Shown here in pieces: positions 1-9,800 of a stretch of 22,792 bases of DNA; position 1 is the stretch's first letter, and every line of letters starts with the position of its first letter. The translations under genes and the position numbers were made by a program. Source of the DNA: Parasitella parasitica (taxonomy: Eukaryota > Mucoromycota > Mucoromycetes > Mucorales > Mucoraceae). Below the pieces are notes generated by a model. That model ran no database searches and had not been told where the DNA came from. It was given only the letters and a program-made list of their open reading frames with translations. The stretch spans positions 44,033 through 66,824 of the forward strand of contig MU619293.1 of the NCBI GenBank assembly GCA_025201805.1. The letters run 5' to 3'.

Positions 1-100
1 TGTACTGTAAATTCCTATACGAATTGTCGAAGAAACTATCAAGTCATCGTTTTTGGAAAGACTTACTGTCGTTAGTATACAGTCTGCTTATGGTTTACGA

Positions 101-236
101 AAAAAAAAAAGTTCAAATAAATGATAAAGGTCATGGCGATTGTGATAATATATATTAGGGTTTCTGATAACAAACCTTTTATTTTTGATAAAAGCTGAGA
201 AGTTTCTGAAAGAGAAGAGAAATGTCTCCCTAAGAA
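101..236 (-). repeat. Inverted repeat, left copy
   Basis: Read on the minus strand, this segment matches the plus strand at about 2675-2786. The core at 112-169 aligns with 2714-2771 over 58 positions with three mismatches. Outside the core the match continues more weakly through a GGAGACA-YTTC segment and ends in a T tract in both copies. The left copy has about 21 extra bases between two TTATCA motifs. The arrangement resembles terminal inverted repeats of a decayed element, or two copies of a small dispersed repeat. No transposase is visible between them. Confidence 0.75.
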
Positions 237-2674
237 TATTTCAACTAGGATTTCTAGATTTAAAATGCCCAAGGATAGGGGACATTTCATAATTGATAAA
301 TTATTTCAGATATTTCCGTTAGGTATTTAGACGAGTCTATAGGACTGTATAGGTATTTAAACTAAAAAATGATTAAAACACATATCCACAAAACCATGAA
401 AGTATCAAACTGCATATACTAATAAGGCATTAATTTGTACGTATCCGTCAAATTATGCATTTACACAATGGCAGTTTATCCCTGAATCAAAGTTTAAACC
501 AACCATTACATTCTGTTTTCTCTTTTAATTATATATCTTTTCAAAAATCTTAGCATATCCAAGTAAATGACAATCTCTATTTTTATAACTTTGCATTATC
601 ATTGTATGTTCTCTGTTAAATCAGCATATCCAATAGCAAGGAAAGAATATACAGTCGGGACTCTTATAAAGGACGGATTGATGTACAAAAATGTGTTTGA
701 TATAGCAAGTTGTCCCCTATCTAGAATTGATACTCTACAGTACAGTGCCTGGAACTTGGAATCTACCAGAAGCTTATATGAAGCTTAGCTTTTGTTAGTA
801 AAAGCACCCTCAACCTCAATTTTTACCTCTATTCTACTTTTTATTCTACATTTTTAGCATTAAAATCACAAAAAAAAGGAACGCTTGAACTGGCACTAAG
901 TATTATTATAGGCAACAATCGTGGTAGGGCCTCTCTGTTACTAACAATTAGCAGCTTTTGTGAATTATTCACAAATAACAAGGGGTTATTACAGCAAAAC
1001 ATTGTATTCATTAATTATTCTCTTCTTGTTTTATCATATTACTATGAAGAAAGGTATACTTGTGGTATCAAAATACTTACTTTATAGAGCTGTGTCATGT
1101 ACTAGAATTGATATTGACCTGATATCATTCCCAGATAAATATTTTTTACAGCTTAAAAGTAAAAACTTTAGCTTTATATGCCATTTCTTGATTGATTTTG
1201 AAAATCAAAAATGCTCTAAAAACGCCAGGAATAGTATCCATTGAGAAAAGACTATATTATATATGATTTTGGTGAAATTTGAGCGTGATTTTTTTTCGAT
1301 ACAAAATGACGGATTTTTTCAATTTTTTCCTTGTATATCCACACATCCAAAATCATCGAAAGTGCATTATCCTCGGTTTTGACCCCAAAAATGCAACTTT
1401 TTATTATGGCATATATTGGAGAAAAATGATCGTAAAAGACCATTCCTTGATCTGAAAGACTAAAAATGCGCTCTGATTAGGCCAAATATTGACTTTTACT
1501 TCTTAATCTGCTTTTTAGATTTTCTCGACAAAATTTCTTCTATAAGCATAGGGGGATCATGAAATGATACCAGTGTGTAGAGCGCCCAAAAATATAGTTA
1601 TTATCATAGACTGACAGCCGTGGTATGCATAGTATCACAGGATGATATCTTGCCTCAAAGGAGTAATTTTGGTTTCGAAATGTCCAAATGGAGTTTTTAA
1701 AAGAATTTTTTCTTCCTGATTTTGGATGCGTTTAATCTCCGCTATTAATGAAAATGGTATAATTTTGAGGAAAGCATTAGCTTTGAGAGGCTATAGCTTA
1801 CCCAATTCAATTGATATACAATTGCAAACTAGATTATTTAATTGGCGTACTCTTTGGCTTTCTAATGGTAGTAATTGCATGTCTATACCTGGCCTGACGA
1901 TCTCATGCTCCGATTTTGAAAAATACTTTGCCGAAAAAAGTCAGTAAAGTCGCTACCTTCACCTGATTTCAACTTGAAAAGTGCTCTTAGCTATGCAAAT
2001 ATGTAATCTAATGATGTCTTATAGTCTAATGCATAACTTTGAATTACTCGTTTTTGTGTTTGAACTCACTAAACACTCTTTTCTTACATTAACGCACTGA
2101 AGTTCGCGTAGACCGAAAAAAAAAAAATCGGGCGCCTAAAATCTACGCTAGCTTTACAAAACTTTTGAACCATTCCAATATTATGGAAAAGATGGTACAG
2201 GTTTGGCTAGCTGTTCTACTGTGCAACTGGATATAGAGATCCTAGCTTGGTGCTTTTCTGACAAGAACTTCTACGCTAGAAGACGCCAGATCAATTGAAG
2301 GTATAAGAAAATGCCAGAAAAAAGGAAACAACCTGCCACCAGGATAACACACCCATTCATAAAAAATTATCTGTATAGAAATTTATGAAATCTCAAAGGC
2401 ATAAATTTGTTTATCTTGAACCTTGCTCTTCGCAACTGAATCCAGTCAAAGGTTTTTGAACCAAAGTCAACAAACACACTTACACCCAGAATCACAGATA
2501 TTTGTCAATAGACAACCGCAAACTTTCTGAAAGGCTACCTTAAACTTTAAGAGGTTAAAGGTATGATGTAGATAGCTTATTTCACAACACATTCTCTTTG
2601 TATTTTCACTATGAATGAAACAAAGCAATTACTTTTTTTCTCTAAAGACGGAAACCCCCACTTCAAATTTTTTT

Positions 2675-2786
2675 GAGGAGACACTTCACTTCTTTCAAAA
2701 ACTTCTTGGCTTTTATCAGAAACCCTAATATATATTATCACAATTACCATGACCTTTATCATTTACTTGAAATCTTTTTTTTTTTT
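2675..2786 (+). repeat. Inverted repeat, right copy
   Basis: This is the partner of the copy at 101-236, in the opposite orientation about 2.5 kb away. The core 2714-2771 differs from the left copy at three of 58 positions, while the flank at 2675-2713 is more diverged and about 21 bases shorter. It ends in a 12-base T tract followed by CAGG, which could by chance look like a splice acceptor. Target-site duplications are not evident. Confidence 0.75.
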
Positions 2787-3147
2787 CAGGAACTACAAAT
2801 TGACAGTACAATTTTCTTCGTGTCACACATGATTGCATCTAATTTCTTGCAATTGATAGCTTTACTGCAAAAAAAGCAGACGTCCTGTTGAGATTCCTTG
2901 GTATCGAATTTACTGACATAGAGATGGACTTGCATCCCAAGCCCAGTATAAAGATACCGGTACCAAACAGCACAAGGCGAAGCCATTCAAAACTATCTTT
3001 TGGAAAAGACTGGCCAGCAAATTGTTCTTACTTTGACCAACTAGAAATCGACCTCTTGCATCCATAGATAAAGAGTAAAAAGGCACAGCATTAAATGGGA
3101 ATTGAAAGTGCCATTATTCCATATACCGTAACGATAAATAATGCAGC

Positions 3148-3153
3148 TTTATT
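3148..3153 (-). terminator. Putative polyadenylation signal of the SUN gene
   Basis: AATAAA on the minus strand, about 150 bases past the SUN stop codon. It is the nearest canonical hexamer in that direction. No transcript evidence is available. Confidence 0.4.
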
Positions 3154-3302
3154 TCATTTACAATGGTGATAAAATATATGTACTAATTCGATGCTGTGCT
3201 TATGTTTGTGTTTATATGCAAATGATTCCTTTCCGTGAAAAATAAAGTGGATAACAATAATGGGGTTGTATGGTTATGTATATGAGAATAAGAGACAACC
3301 GT

Positions 3303-5468
3303 TTAAAGAGGAACGCCATGAACTCTCACACGATAAAGATCTGTGTGATCCGAGTTGCCCCAGTTTGACTTGATCTTGAAGAGCACAGCACGGTAACTCT
3401 CTGTAGGATTGCTGTTCACAGTAAATGTCTGCACAGGCTTGGCGCTATTGTTAATGTCGTAATACACTCGGCCAAGAGAAACCAATTCTTCCTTATGTCC
3501 ATAATTACCATAGTCCCTAATTCCGTAGATTTCAATGTCTTTTGGCGCGCTATCAATATGCTGTAACAGTATGTTCTTGGAGGGGTGTTCAATGGTAACG
3601 CTTTGTATCATAATAGGCTCACTCAACAAAACGCCCAATCTACCGGAATGGCCAGCCATAGACCAACATTCACCGACATGTGTTTCAGGGCGAATAGCCA
3701 ACTCTGGAGGGTGTGCGATTACAGCCAACCCAGCAGCTTTGCGAAGCCTTTGAATCCAGGGAGACACTGACTCGTAAGTTGGGCTAGTCTTTGAAAAGAT
3801 AATGTGACCTCCTCGAGACGCCAAAGCAAAATCTGCAGAATCCAGCATATCCTGGTGGTACTTTTCCACAGCAGAAGCGACAAGTTGGCTTAAAGAGAGC
3901 GTTTCTGTCGGATCGCCTTTCTTCCCCTTTAATCGCTTCACCAAGTCATTTGTGATTAAAGACAGAAAAGCATCTTTACTGACAATGGCGCCGTTCTTTT
4001 CTTGCCTTTGGAAGAAATGGTCCATCTGCCCCTCGAGATACCTGTCGATAGCAGCCTTGTTTTGCTTGAGGAACTGATCCCAAGAGTCGGCATTGTGTAG
4101 ATGTTCGTAGAAGCTTGCGGGTAGCTCGAATCTATTGTCTTTGTCTGTGGGAATCAGTATGCTATCAGGCAGCTGTCGGTGCTGCTTGGCCGAAAACAGT
4201 TTGCGTAAACTACTGTCCAACTTGTCATGCAATGCGTTGATCTGTGTCTGTTGATTATTGATAGCCGTCCACAACTTGGAATATTCATTGTTGGCATCTG
4301 CACCGAGTTTGGCGTATTTATTATCTACTCCTTTGGTAAATTCTGCAAACTGACTGTGGAATTTGTCGAGTCTCGAGGCCAATAATTGGTATTCATTGTT
4401 GATTAATTTCAAGTGCTGTCGATCCAGACCATTCATGCTGGCTGGAGTGGACACGGATGGCATGCTGGATTGTATGTTTGACCTGATCGTTGCAGCCCAA
4501 GCAGGAATAGCGGATCGCCCTGGATAATGATATTTGGTTGCCAGAATCATCAAGACAACAAGTAAGGACGCCGTGCACCAATGTGTGAATCTCCGTCTTA
4601 TGTCCGTGCCTGGAATTCGCTTTTTTCTGTTATTGGTGGGCATTCGAGACCACAGATAAAAGAGCGGGTCAACGACCACCGTTGACACAATCATTGTAAT
4701 GAAAGTGATGGTGCGAATGATGGGCTCTTTGATGATCCAGAATACCATGAAAAGGATAAACACGACCGGCTTTAGTATTAGATAAAAGTTGTGGTGCTCG
4801 CCATCTTGCAAGGCTACCGAGTCTGCAATGGCTTTCTCCATTGATTTGTCACCCTCTTGAAAATCAAACACTGTAGAAGCAGACCACAAGAATGAATTGT
4901 GTTTGCGTTTGGGTGAAGTGGGCACATTCTGTACTGATGAAAGATTTGATATTTGAGAGACTAGCTGGCGTTGTCTTTTTTCCTCCAGCGGGTTTCGCAC
5001 AAGCAATTCAACCTCTTTAAACACTCCAAAGTCGTCATCATCGTCATCATCATCGCCGCCGCCGTCGTCCTCGTCGTCATTATCATCGTCTTTGTAGTCT
5101 GGGAGATTGGTGTGTTTTCTGCTGTAATAGTTGTCAAGGCTAGGTGTGTTGTTGAAAGCGCTTGGATTTCGCGAAAGTTCTATCATTAACATACAAGCAT
5201 CAAGACGCTGTTTCCGTAGCGAGGATTCAGTCTTACCTCGTAATTCAGGGTCATTTTTTATCGCTTCATGGTCAATCTTATTGATATCGAGATAATCCGC
5301 CTCTTCTTCAGAGCTTCTGTTTAATTGGCTGTAGCCACTGCTTCGTGAAGCCGAAAAGGCTGTTGCTATATTCACCGAGGTCCCAAGACTCTCTGTATGC
5401 TGTGGAAGCCTGTCTCGTGGACTTGGCACGGGTGAAAATGAATGTGTTGAGCGATACGGTGAAGACAT
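3303..5468 (-). CDS. sad1: SUN-domain (Sad1/UNC-84) inner nuclear membrane protein
   Basis: As modelled this is 721 residues in one uninterrupted frame. The C-terminal SUN domain (about 541-721) carries the family hallmarks: GECWSMAGHSG, then EHPSKN, SAPKDIEIYGI, and a closing YRVRVHG. Before it lie a predicted coiled coil (about 351-426) and three hydrophobic segments (about 229-246, 251-272, 298-311). An odd number of crossings would put the N-terminus in the nucleoplasm and the SUN domain in the lumen, where SUN proteins bind KASH proteins to form LINC bridges. The N-terminal half is Ser-rich and contains an Asp-rich stretch (residues 124-146). I chose the ATG at 5468 because an upstream in-frame ATG at 5600 would add 44 residues unlike a SUN N-terminus. 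A 57-base in-frame segment (5180-5236) has intron-like ends, so the true protein may be 19 residues shorter. The symbol follows the S. pombe prototype; orthology is inferred. Confidence 0.93.
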   Translation of the reverse strand: MSSPYRSTHSFSPVPSPRDRLPQHTESLGTSVNIATAFSASRSSGYSQLNRSSEEEADYLDINKIDHEAIKNDPELRGKTESSLRKQRLDACMLMIELSRNPSAFNNTPSLDNYYSRKHTNLPDYKDDDNDDEDDGGGDDDDDDDDFGVFKEVELLVRNPLEEKRQRQLVSQISNLSSVQNVPTSPKRKHNSFLWSASTVFDFQEGDKSMEKAIADSVALQDGEHHNFYLILKPVVFILFMVFWIIKEPIIRTITFITMIVSTVVVDPLFYLWSRMPTNNRKKRIPGTDIRRRFTHWCTASLLVVLMILATKYHYPGRSAIPAWAATIRSNIQSSMPSVSTPASMNGLDRQHLKLINNEYQLLASRLDKFHSQFAEFTKGVDNKYAKLGADANNEYSKLWTAINNQQTQINALHDKLDSSLRKLFSAKQHRQLPDSILIPTDKDNRFELPASFYEHLHNADSWDQFLKQNKAAIDRYLEGQMDHFFQRQEKNGAIVSKDAFLSLITNDLVKRLKGKKGDPTETLSLSQLVASAVEKYHQDMLDSADFALASRGGHIIFSKTSPTYESVSPWIQRLRKAAGLAVIAHPPELAIRPETHVGECWSMAGHSGRLGVLLSEPIMIQSVTIEHPSKNILLQHIDSAPKDIEIYGIRDYGNYGHKEELVSLGRVYYDINNSAKPVQTFTVNSNPTESYRAVLFKIKSNWGNSDHTDLYRVRVHGVPL

Positions 5469-5651
5469 TGCCAAGTGTAGTAAAGAGATAAAAAGGGGGG
5501 AGGGGAGGAGGGACACGACAGTTACGCTCACACATCTGTCCGCTTGCAGCCAAAAGGAGAGAGTGACTTGGCAGTCTGAGCATGGGATGACACAGTGCAC
5601 AAGAACAATACACTCGCCTTCAACAACTCTGAATAGGTTTCACAGCGAATT

Positions 5652-5657
5652 TTTATT
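5652..5657 (-). terminator. Putative polyadenylation signal of the SLM1-like gene
   Basis: AATAAA on the minus strand, about 83 bases beyond the stop codon at 5740, in an A/T-rich stretch between the SLM1-like gene and the SUN gene. Confidence 0.45.
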
Positions 5658-5739
5658 GAAAAAAAAAAAAAATAGAGACAATTAGAAAAATAAATTATTA
5701 ATAGTATTAGAAAATTGAGTAGGTTTAAGCTATGCTTGT

Positions 5740-8260
5740 TTACAAAGCAACAGTTTCTTCCTTTTGAGTGTGCTGCAGATGCTGGTTTTCAACAGGAGCA
5801 TACATGGCGTCGCCTTGCAAGTGTTCCTTGGCAATCTTGATTTCATCATCGTCGTCCAGATGATCCGCAATCTTGGAGTGGTGGCTAGATGTATCAAATC
5901 CACCAGCACCAGTACCAGCACCAGCACCTTCAGTCTCATAATCTCCATTAACGGATTGCCAATTATCGACGCTAACTCCATCATTGATCTCCTCGTCAGC
6001 GACAGTATGATTGGCCAATTGGGGCTGAGGAGGCTGTGGCTCTTGCTGTTGTTGAGAAACAAAGCCGGATTCGTCGACATCAGCAGCAGACGGTGGAAAT
6101 ACCTGATTGTTGATGTCGGTAGAAGTGGGCGTTACAGGTGTGATGGGATCATCTGTTGCACTTCTTGATTGGTCTTGTCCCAAGGTCTTTTCAAAGTCTG
6201 GATGCTGATTCACATCAAGAGCCCCAGCAGCCGTGGCTCCGGCAGCGGAACCAGTAACTACGGCAGCTGCAGGATGAGGCAACTGTTCATTACGCAAAGA
6301 GTTGGCAGCAACGGGTGTTTGGCTTCCGTCGTCATCTGTGTGATGCTCATCGATGGTAGGATGATGGTCTCCAAGAACTGGGTCTTGCTCTTCTTCCAAA
6401 ACGGGATCGAGGTCGTCTTGACGAGTACCAGAAGGCCCAGAAGCATTGTATGAAGAAGGAGTAGCGTTTGCGGGTCTTTTGTCTTTCTCCAGAGTGGGAG
6501 GAGGCTGTTCGATCAAGGGCAGTGTACTAGCAGGCAAAGGAGGCAAATCTCTGTTCTGCTGCACAGATGAGAACCCGTTTTGTGCCGTGTCAAAGAGCGG
6601 AACAATTCTGAACTGGTCAGCAATACGAAGCAGTGCCTCAAACCACTCTTGGGCATCTTTGGAGTTTCTAGCACGGAATGTATAGCGAGTGCCTAAACCC
6701 ATTGATGAACGCTTGTCTTTTCCACGAAGCTCAAAAGAGCCCTCCTGATCACGCTCAATAGAGCAATGGGGCACAAAGACGGTGTAGTTTGGACGCAAAG
6801 GGTTTGTCTGAAAATGTTTGGGGGTTTTATAACCGTGCAAAAAACCAGCTATTTTTTTTTTTTAAATATATATATAATCATAGATAGTTAGTATACGTGT
6901 ATGTTAGTATGGGGGCTAAAACCGACCTGGCGTGAGCAAGTAGACACCCTCAGTCCATCCTTTCATGACGCCTGTCTTTATTTGAAGAGGCCCAATCTTG
7001 ATGGCACGCACAAATTTGCTATCTTGGTTGGGATATTCCACCATGTTCTCGGTCTTGTAAGCAGAGTTCTCCAGGATCAAATTGTACTGATTGCGACGGA
7101 CAAACTCATTCCACTCCAAAGTGGGTCTGATACCGTTGAAGGTCTCAACCACTTTACCAATAAATTCCTTGTGCTCTATTTTATTTTTTAGCCTGAATTC
7201 TTGCAGCTTCTGAAGGACATAGCGAGTATTTTCGACGATCTTTTGCTCAAAGATACCGGTTTCCTTTTGCAGGTTAAGAATGTTGTCATGGAGACGGTTT
7301 TCGTGATCGCATAATTCGCGAACTGCATGAATGATGCCCAGATTGATCAAAAAGGGATCCGTGTTCTCGTTTGCGGTCTGAGGAGAGCGGTTACAGCACT
7401 CGATAACTTTATCCAATCGACTGATGAGCTTGTCCACTTGCATACGGCTTTCAAAGATCTCGGTGCTCTTGAGCGCCTTGTCCTTTTGAATGGCCACAAT
7501 CATGGTCTTGGTGTCATTCTTGATGGCACGAAGAGCAGGAAGGACGGCCTTTTCGAGATAGCCAGCCGACTCGTGATGTAGCATGCCGTGCTGCATTGTG
7601 TAGTCGCGAAGAGACGCCCAAACATCCTGAATACCGCCAGTGCCCATTTCGAGAAACTGGCCATTGGATTTCTCAAATGGCAAGACAACTTCTCTGGAAG
7701 CAAGCACAAGACCCTTTGAAGTTTTGAGCTCTACAGCAACAATCTTTTTAAACAGGCCAACCTATACAATAAGACGGATTAATGATTTTGTGCATAAAAC
7801 ACACCATGCTGTTTTTACTTGCCAGGTTTTTAATGGCCAATCTCCATGACTCCAATCGACTGGTTAAAAGTATGACCGGATCTATGCCATTGTCCATGCG
7901 ATAGATCTGTTTGGAGGATCTGGACTCGCGAGGATGACGGATGGCCATACGCTTTGGAGCAGCCGAAAACATGGGAGGAGGCTCACTTGAAGAGTCAATT
8001 TGCAGCTTGGATTGGCGATCAGTCCACGGTACACCTTGCTTGGCGACGCTCAATCTTCTGTTGATGCCAGGATCAGATGAAGGCACTAGCTGTTGCTGAT
8101 TTTGGCCATTTTCATCAGAATTTCTCCAGTCTATAGAAGGCAATGATTTCTGGCCAGGCATCATGAGCTCGTTGCTATTGGTTACTTGAACTTCAGGCAT
8201 TGCAATGCCCTTTGGCAAATGAGGTAATACATTTGCTTGTTGTTGTTTACGATTTGGCAT
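5740..8260 (-). CDS. slm1: Slm1-like F-BAR/PH domain protein (PIP2 and TORC2 signalling)
   Basis: Three exons (8260-7823, 7761-6927, 6848-5740) give 793 residues. Residues about 147-370 are helical and match the F-BAR-like part of Slm1/Slm2. A PH domain follows at about 397-505: it runs through WTEGVYLL, across the second intron into TPAGFLHGYKTPKHFQ, and ends in the typical EWFEALLRI helix. The last 290 residues are low-complexity and acidic. In yeast, Slm1/2 bind PI(4,5)P2, sit at eisosomes and bring TORC2 to Ypk1; this role is inferred from the family. Intron 1 (7762-7822, 61 bp) begins with GCAAGT, not GT. Only that junction keeps phase 0 and gives the continuous KNLVGLFKK, whereas the nearby GT would shift frame. 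Intron 2 (6849-6926, 78 bp) is GT-AG, phase 1. The start at 8260 is the first ATG before the conserved body. The gene is divergent from the dehydrogenase gene. The yeast proteins are about 650-690 residues, so this one is somewhat longer at its C-terminus. Confidence 0.92.
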
Positions 8261-8601
8261 TATTACTAGATTAAACAAACAAAAGAGAAGAGACAAACAA
8301 ACAAACAAACAAATCAAATCAAAAACTTTATACTTTTTTTTTTTTTTTTTTTTTCTCGACATGTTTGACTTTATGCAGTGATGTAAAGCTATAGTTTGAG
8401 ACATTCATTGCTTATTTGTCCACACGGAAAATTCAGCTTGAAACCCATCATTTAGGATAAAATTCAAAAAAAGTCGTCAGTGCAGACAACAAACGATGCG
8501 AAAAAAAAAAAAAAAAGAAACTACTGTATATAAAAGGCAAGGTGAAGGGAGGTCAAGCTGTGCTGTATTCCACCATTGTTGCTTCCTTTTATATTAAAAC
8601 A
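8261..8601. promoter_or_regulatory. Divergent promoter region between SLM1-like and dehydrogenase genes
   Basis: This 341-base spacer holds the upstream regions of two genes transcribed away from each other. It contains a CAAA repeat (about 8294-8313), a 21-base T run (8334-8354), a 16-base A run (8501-8516) and a TATA box facing the dehydrogenase gene (8527-8536). Poly(dA:dT) runs of this size commonly exclude nucleosomes in fungal promoters, which is family knowledge and not shown here. I see no clear TATA element facing SLM1; its sense-strand leader is CT- and GTTT-rich. Confidence 0.7.
8527..8536 (+). promoter_or_regulatory. TATA box of the dehydrogenase gene
   Basis: TATATAAAAG lies 66-75 bases before the ATG at 8602. 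An in-frame ATG at 8542 begins only six bases after the box and would fall at or before the transcription start, so the box decides in favour of 8602. Confidence 0.75.
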
Positions 8602-9543
8602 ATGACTATTGGCTTTGATCAAGACCTTCCGTCTGATGTATACGAGTACAATGAGATCCGCAAAAACATGGACTGGGAAAAGTCTGGCGTAGCTTCACTT
8701 TTGAAACCTCCTCCAGTGTCCCAACACCTGCCCTCGTTTGACGCTAAAGGAAATCCCTGCTTTAAGCCTTATCGTGGCTCTGGAAAACTGCAAGGCAAGT
8801 ATGCCTTAATCACTGGAGCTGACAGCGGCATTGGCAGATCAATTGCTACCTTGTATGCTTTGGAAGGTGTTGCTGGTATTACAATTGTCTATCGCGATGA
8901 ACAAGAAGACGCTGATGCCATGTATACCAAGACAACCATAGAGGCTCAATCTGATTGCAAGATCAACTTGATTGCTCAAGATGTCGGCTATGAACACACA
9001 TGCAAGGAAATCTTGAATTCCCATCTTGACGCGTTTGGCAAACTGGACATACTTGTCAACAACGCTGCTGAGCAGCACAAGGTTACGCGTGTCGAGGATC
9101 TTGATTGCGACACTGTCGAAAGGACCTTCCGCACCAATGTATTTGGTCCTATTTTCATGACAAAATTGGCCGCCAAGTATCTCGTTGCTGGTGGTGTCGT
9201 CATTAACACTGCCTCCATCGCTGCCTATCGTGGTATGGATGTCCTTGTCGACTACTCTGCTACCAAGGGCGCTGTCGTCTCTTTCACCCGTGCGCTTTCC
9301 CAACAATTGGCCCCTCGCCGCATTCGTGTCAATGCAGTTGCTCCAGGCCCTGTTTGGACTCCACTGATCCCAAATACGTTTACTCGTGAGGAGATCCAAA
9401 ACTTTGGCTCTTTCCCTCCCTTCAAGAGACCTGCTCAACCTTGTGAGATTGCGGCTTCCTTTGTATTCTTGGCCTCGGATGATTCTTCTTTCATGACAGG
9501 TCAAGTCGTCCATCCTAATGGTGGTACTGTAGTCAACACTTGA
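8602..9543 (+). CDS. NAD(P)-dependent short-chain dehydrogenase/reductase (glucose/ribitol dehydrogenase-like)
   Basis: A single-exon gene of 313 residues. A classical SDR Rossmann fold is clear: cofactor loop TGADSGIG (71-78), NNAA (153-156), catalytic Asn179, Ser205 in NTASIAAYRG, the YSATK motif with Tyr218 and Lys222, and a VAPGP loop (about 246-250). The roughly 60-residue N-terminal extension before the fold and the overall pattern match the group that includes bacterial stress-associated YdaD/YhxC/YghA-type enzymes and plant glucose/ribitol dehydrogenase homologues. The substrate cannot be read from the sequence; small sugars, polyols or aldehydes are possible. The ATG at 8602 (aaaacaATG) is preferred over the one at 8542 because of the TATA box. 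AATAAA at 9562-9567 follows the stop closely. It is the only intronless gene here apart from the SUN gene, and its later part is rich in C-ending codons, suggesting good expression. Bacterial origin by transfer is possible but unproven. Confidence 0.93.
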   Translation: MTIGFDQDLPSDVYEYNEIRKNMDWEKSGVASLLKPPPVSQHLPSFDAKGNPCFKPYRGSGKLQGKYALITGADSGIGRSIATLYALEGVAGITIVYRDEQEDADAMYTKTTIEAQSDCKINLIAQDVGYEHTCKEILNSHLDAFGKLDILVNNAAEQHKVTRVEDLDCDTVERTFRTNVFGPIFMTKLAAKYLVAGGVVINTASIAAYRGMDVLVDYSATKGAVVSFTRALSQQLAPRRIRVNAVAPGPVWTPLIPNTFTREEIQNFGSFPPFKRPAQPCEIAASFVFLASDDSSFMTGQVVHPNGGTVVNT

Positions 9544-9561
9544 GCAAATTTCTTTTGTTAA

Positions 9562-9567
9562 AATAAA
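9562..9567 (+). terminator. Putative polyadenylation signal of the dehydrogenase gene
   Basis: AATAAA about 20 bases after the stop codon at 9543, in a 262-base tail-to-tail spacer with the RasGEF gene. Confidence 0.55.
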
Positions 9568-9648
9568 AGACTTTCAGTCATAAACGTATCTGTTAAAATG
9601 TCTAGCTGTTCAAGCTGCTCTTACATGGCAGAATACAATGCCTTACAT

Positions 9649-9673
9649 GTATATATATATATATATATATATT
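9649..9673. repeat. TA dinucleotide microsatellite
   Basis: About 12 TA units in the spacer between the convergent dehydrogenase and RasGEF genes. It lies downstream of both stop codons. Confidence 0.9.
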
Positions 9674-9800
9674 ATGACCCTCTTTGCACGTTGTTGAAAA
9701 TCTCAGGTAGTGAATACTATATTTGCTGTATATTATTACGTAAAAGAAAACAAAACAAAACAAAAAACTTTGCATTAACGTAAACCATGTAAAGAGTGGC

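Larger units (their letters stand above)
1..3302. other. AT-rich region without a recognised gene
   Basis: I see no conserved protein in either direction over these 3.3 kb. Open stretches are short (under 95 codons), low in complexity and interrupted. Examples are the plus-strand ORFs at 567-788, 960-1244 and 1726-1947, none of which I can assign. The region contains many short A and T runs and a diverged inverted repeat pair (about 101-236 against 2675-2786), listed separately. A 74-codon stop-free plus-strand stretch at 2843-3067 could be a gene remnant but has no recognisable family. The right end probably contains the 3' UTR of the SUN gene, with AATAAA on the minus strand at 3153-3148. 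Decayed transposon sequence is the likeliest content, but that is inference. Confidence 0.6.

Noticed and set aside
157-163. TTAGGGT-like motif resembling telomere repeat
   Set aside because: Only a single unit is present and it belongs to the inverted repeat, so it is not a telomeric array.
1263-1356. 10-base inverted repeat ATGATTTTGG / CCAAAATCAT
   Set aside because: Short arms with a 74-base AT-rich loop are expected by chance in this composition.
5469-5600. In-frame N-terminal extension of the SUN ORF starting at 5600
   Set aside because: The extra 44 residues are Cys- and Leu-rich and unlike SUN N-termini, and the next ATG (5468) starts a normal Ser/Pro-rich nucleoplasmic tail. The longer form is probably leader sequence.
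8542-8601. Upstream ATG adding 20 residues to the dehydrogenase
   Set aside because: It starts six bases after the TATA box, so it should not be in the mRNA.
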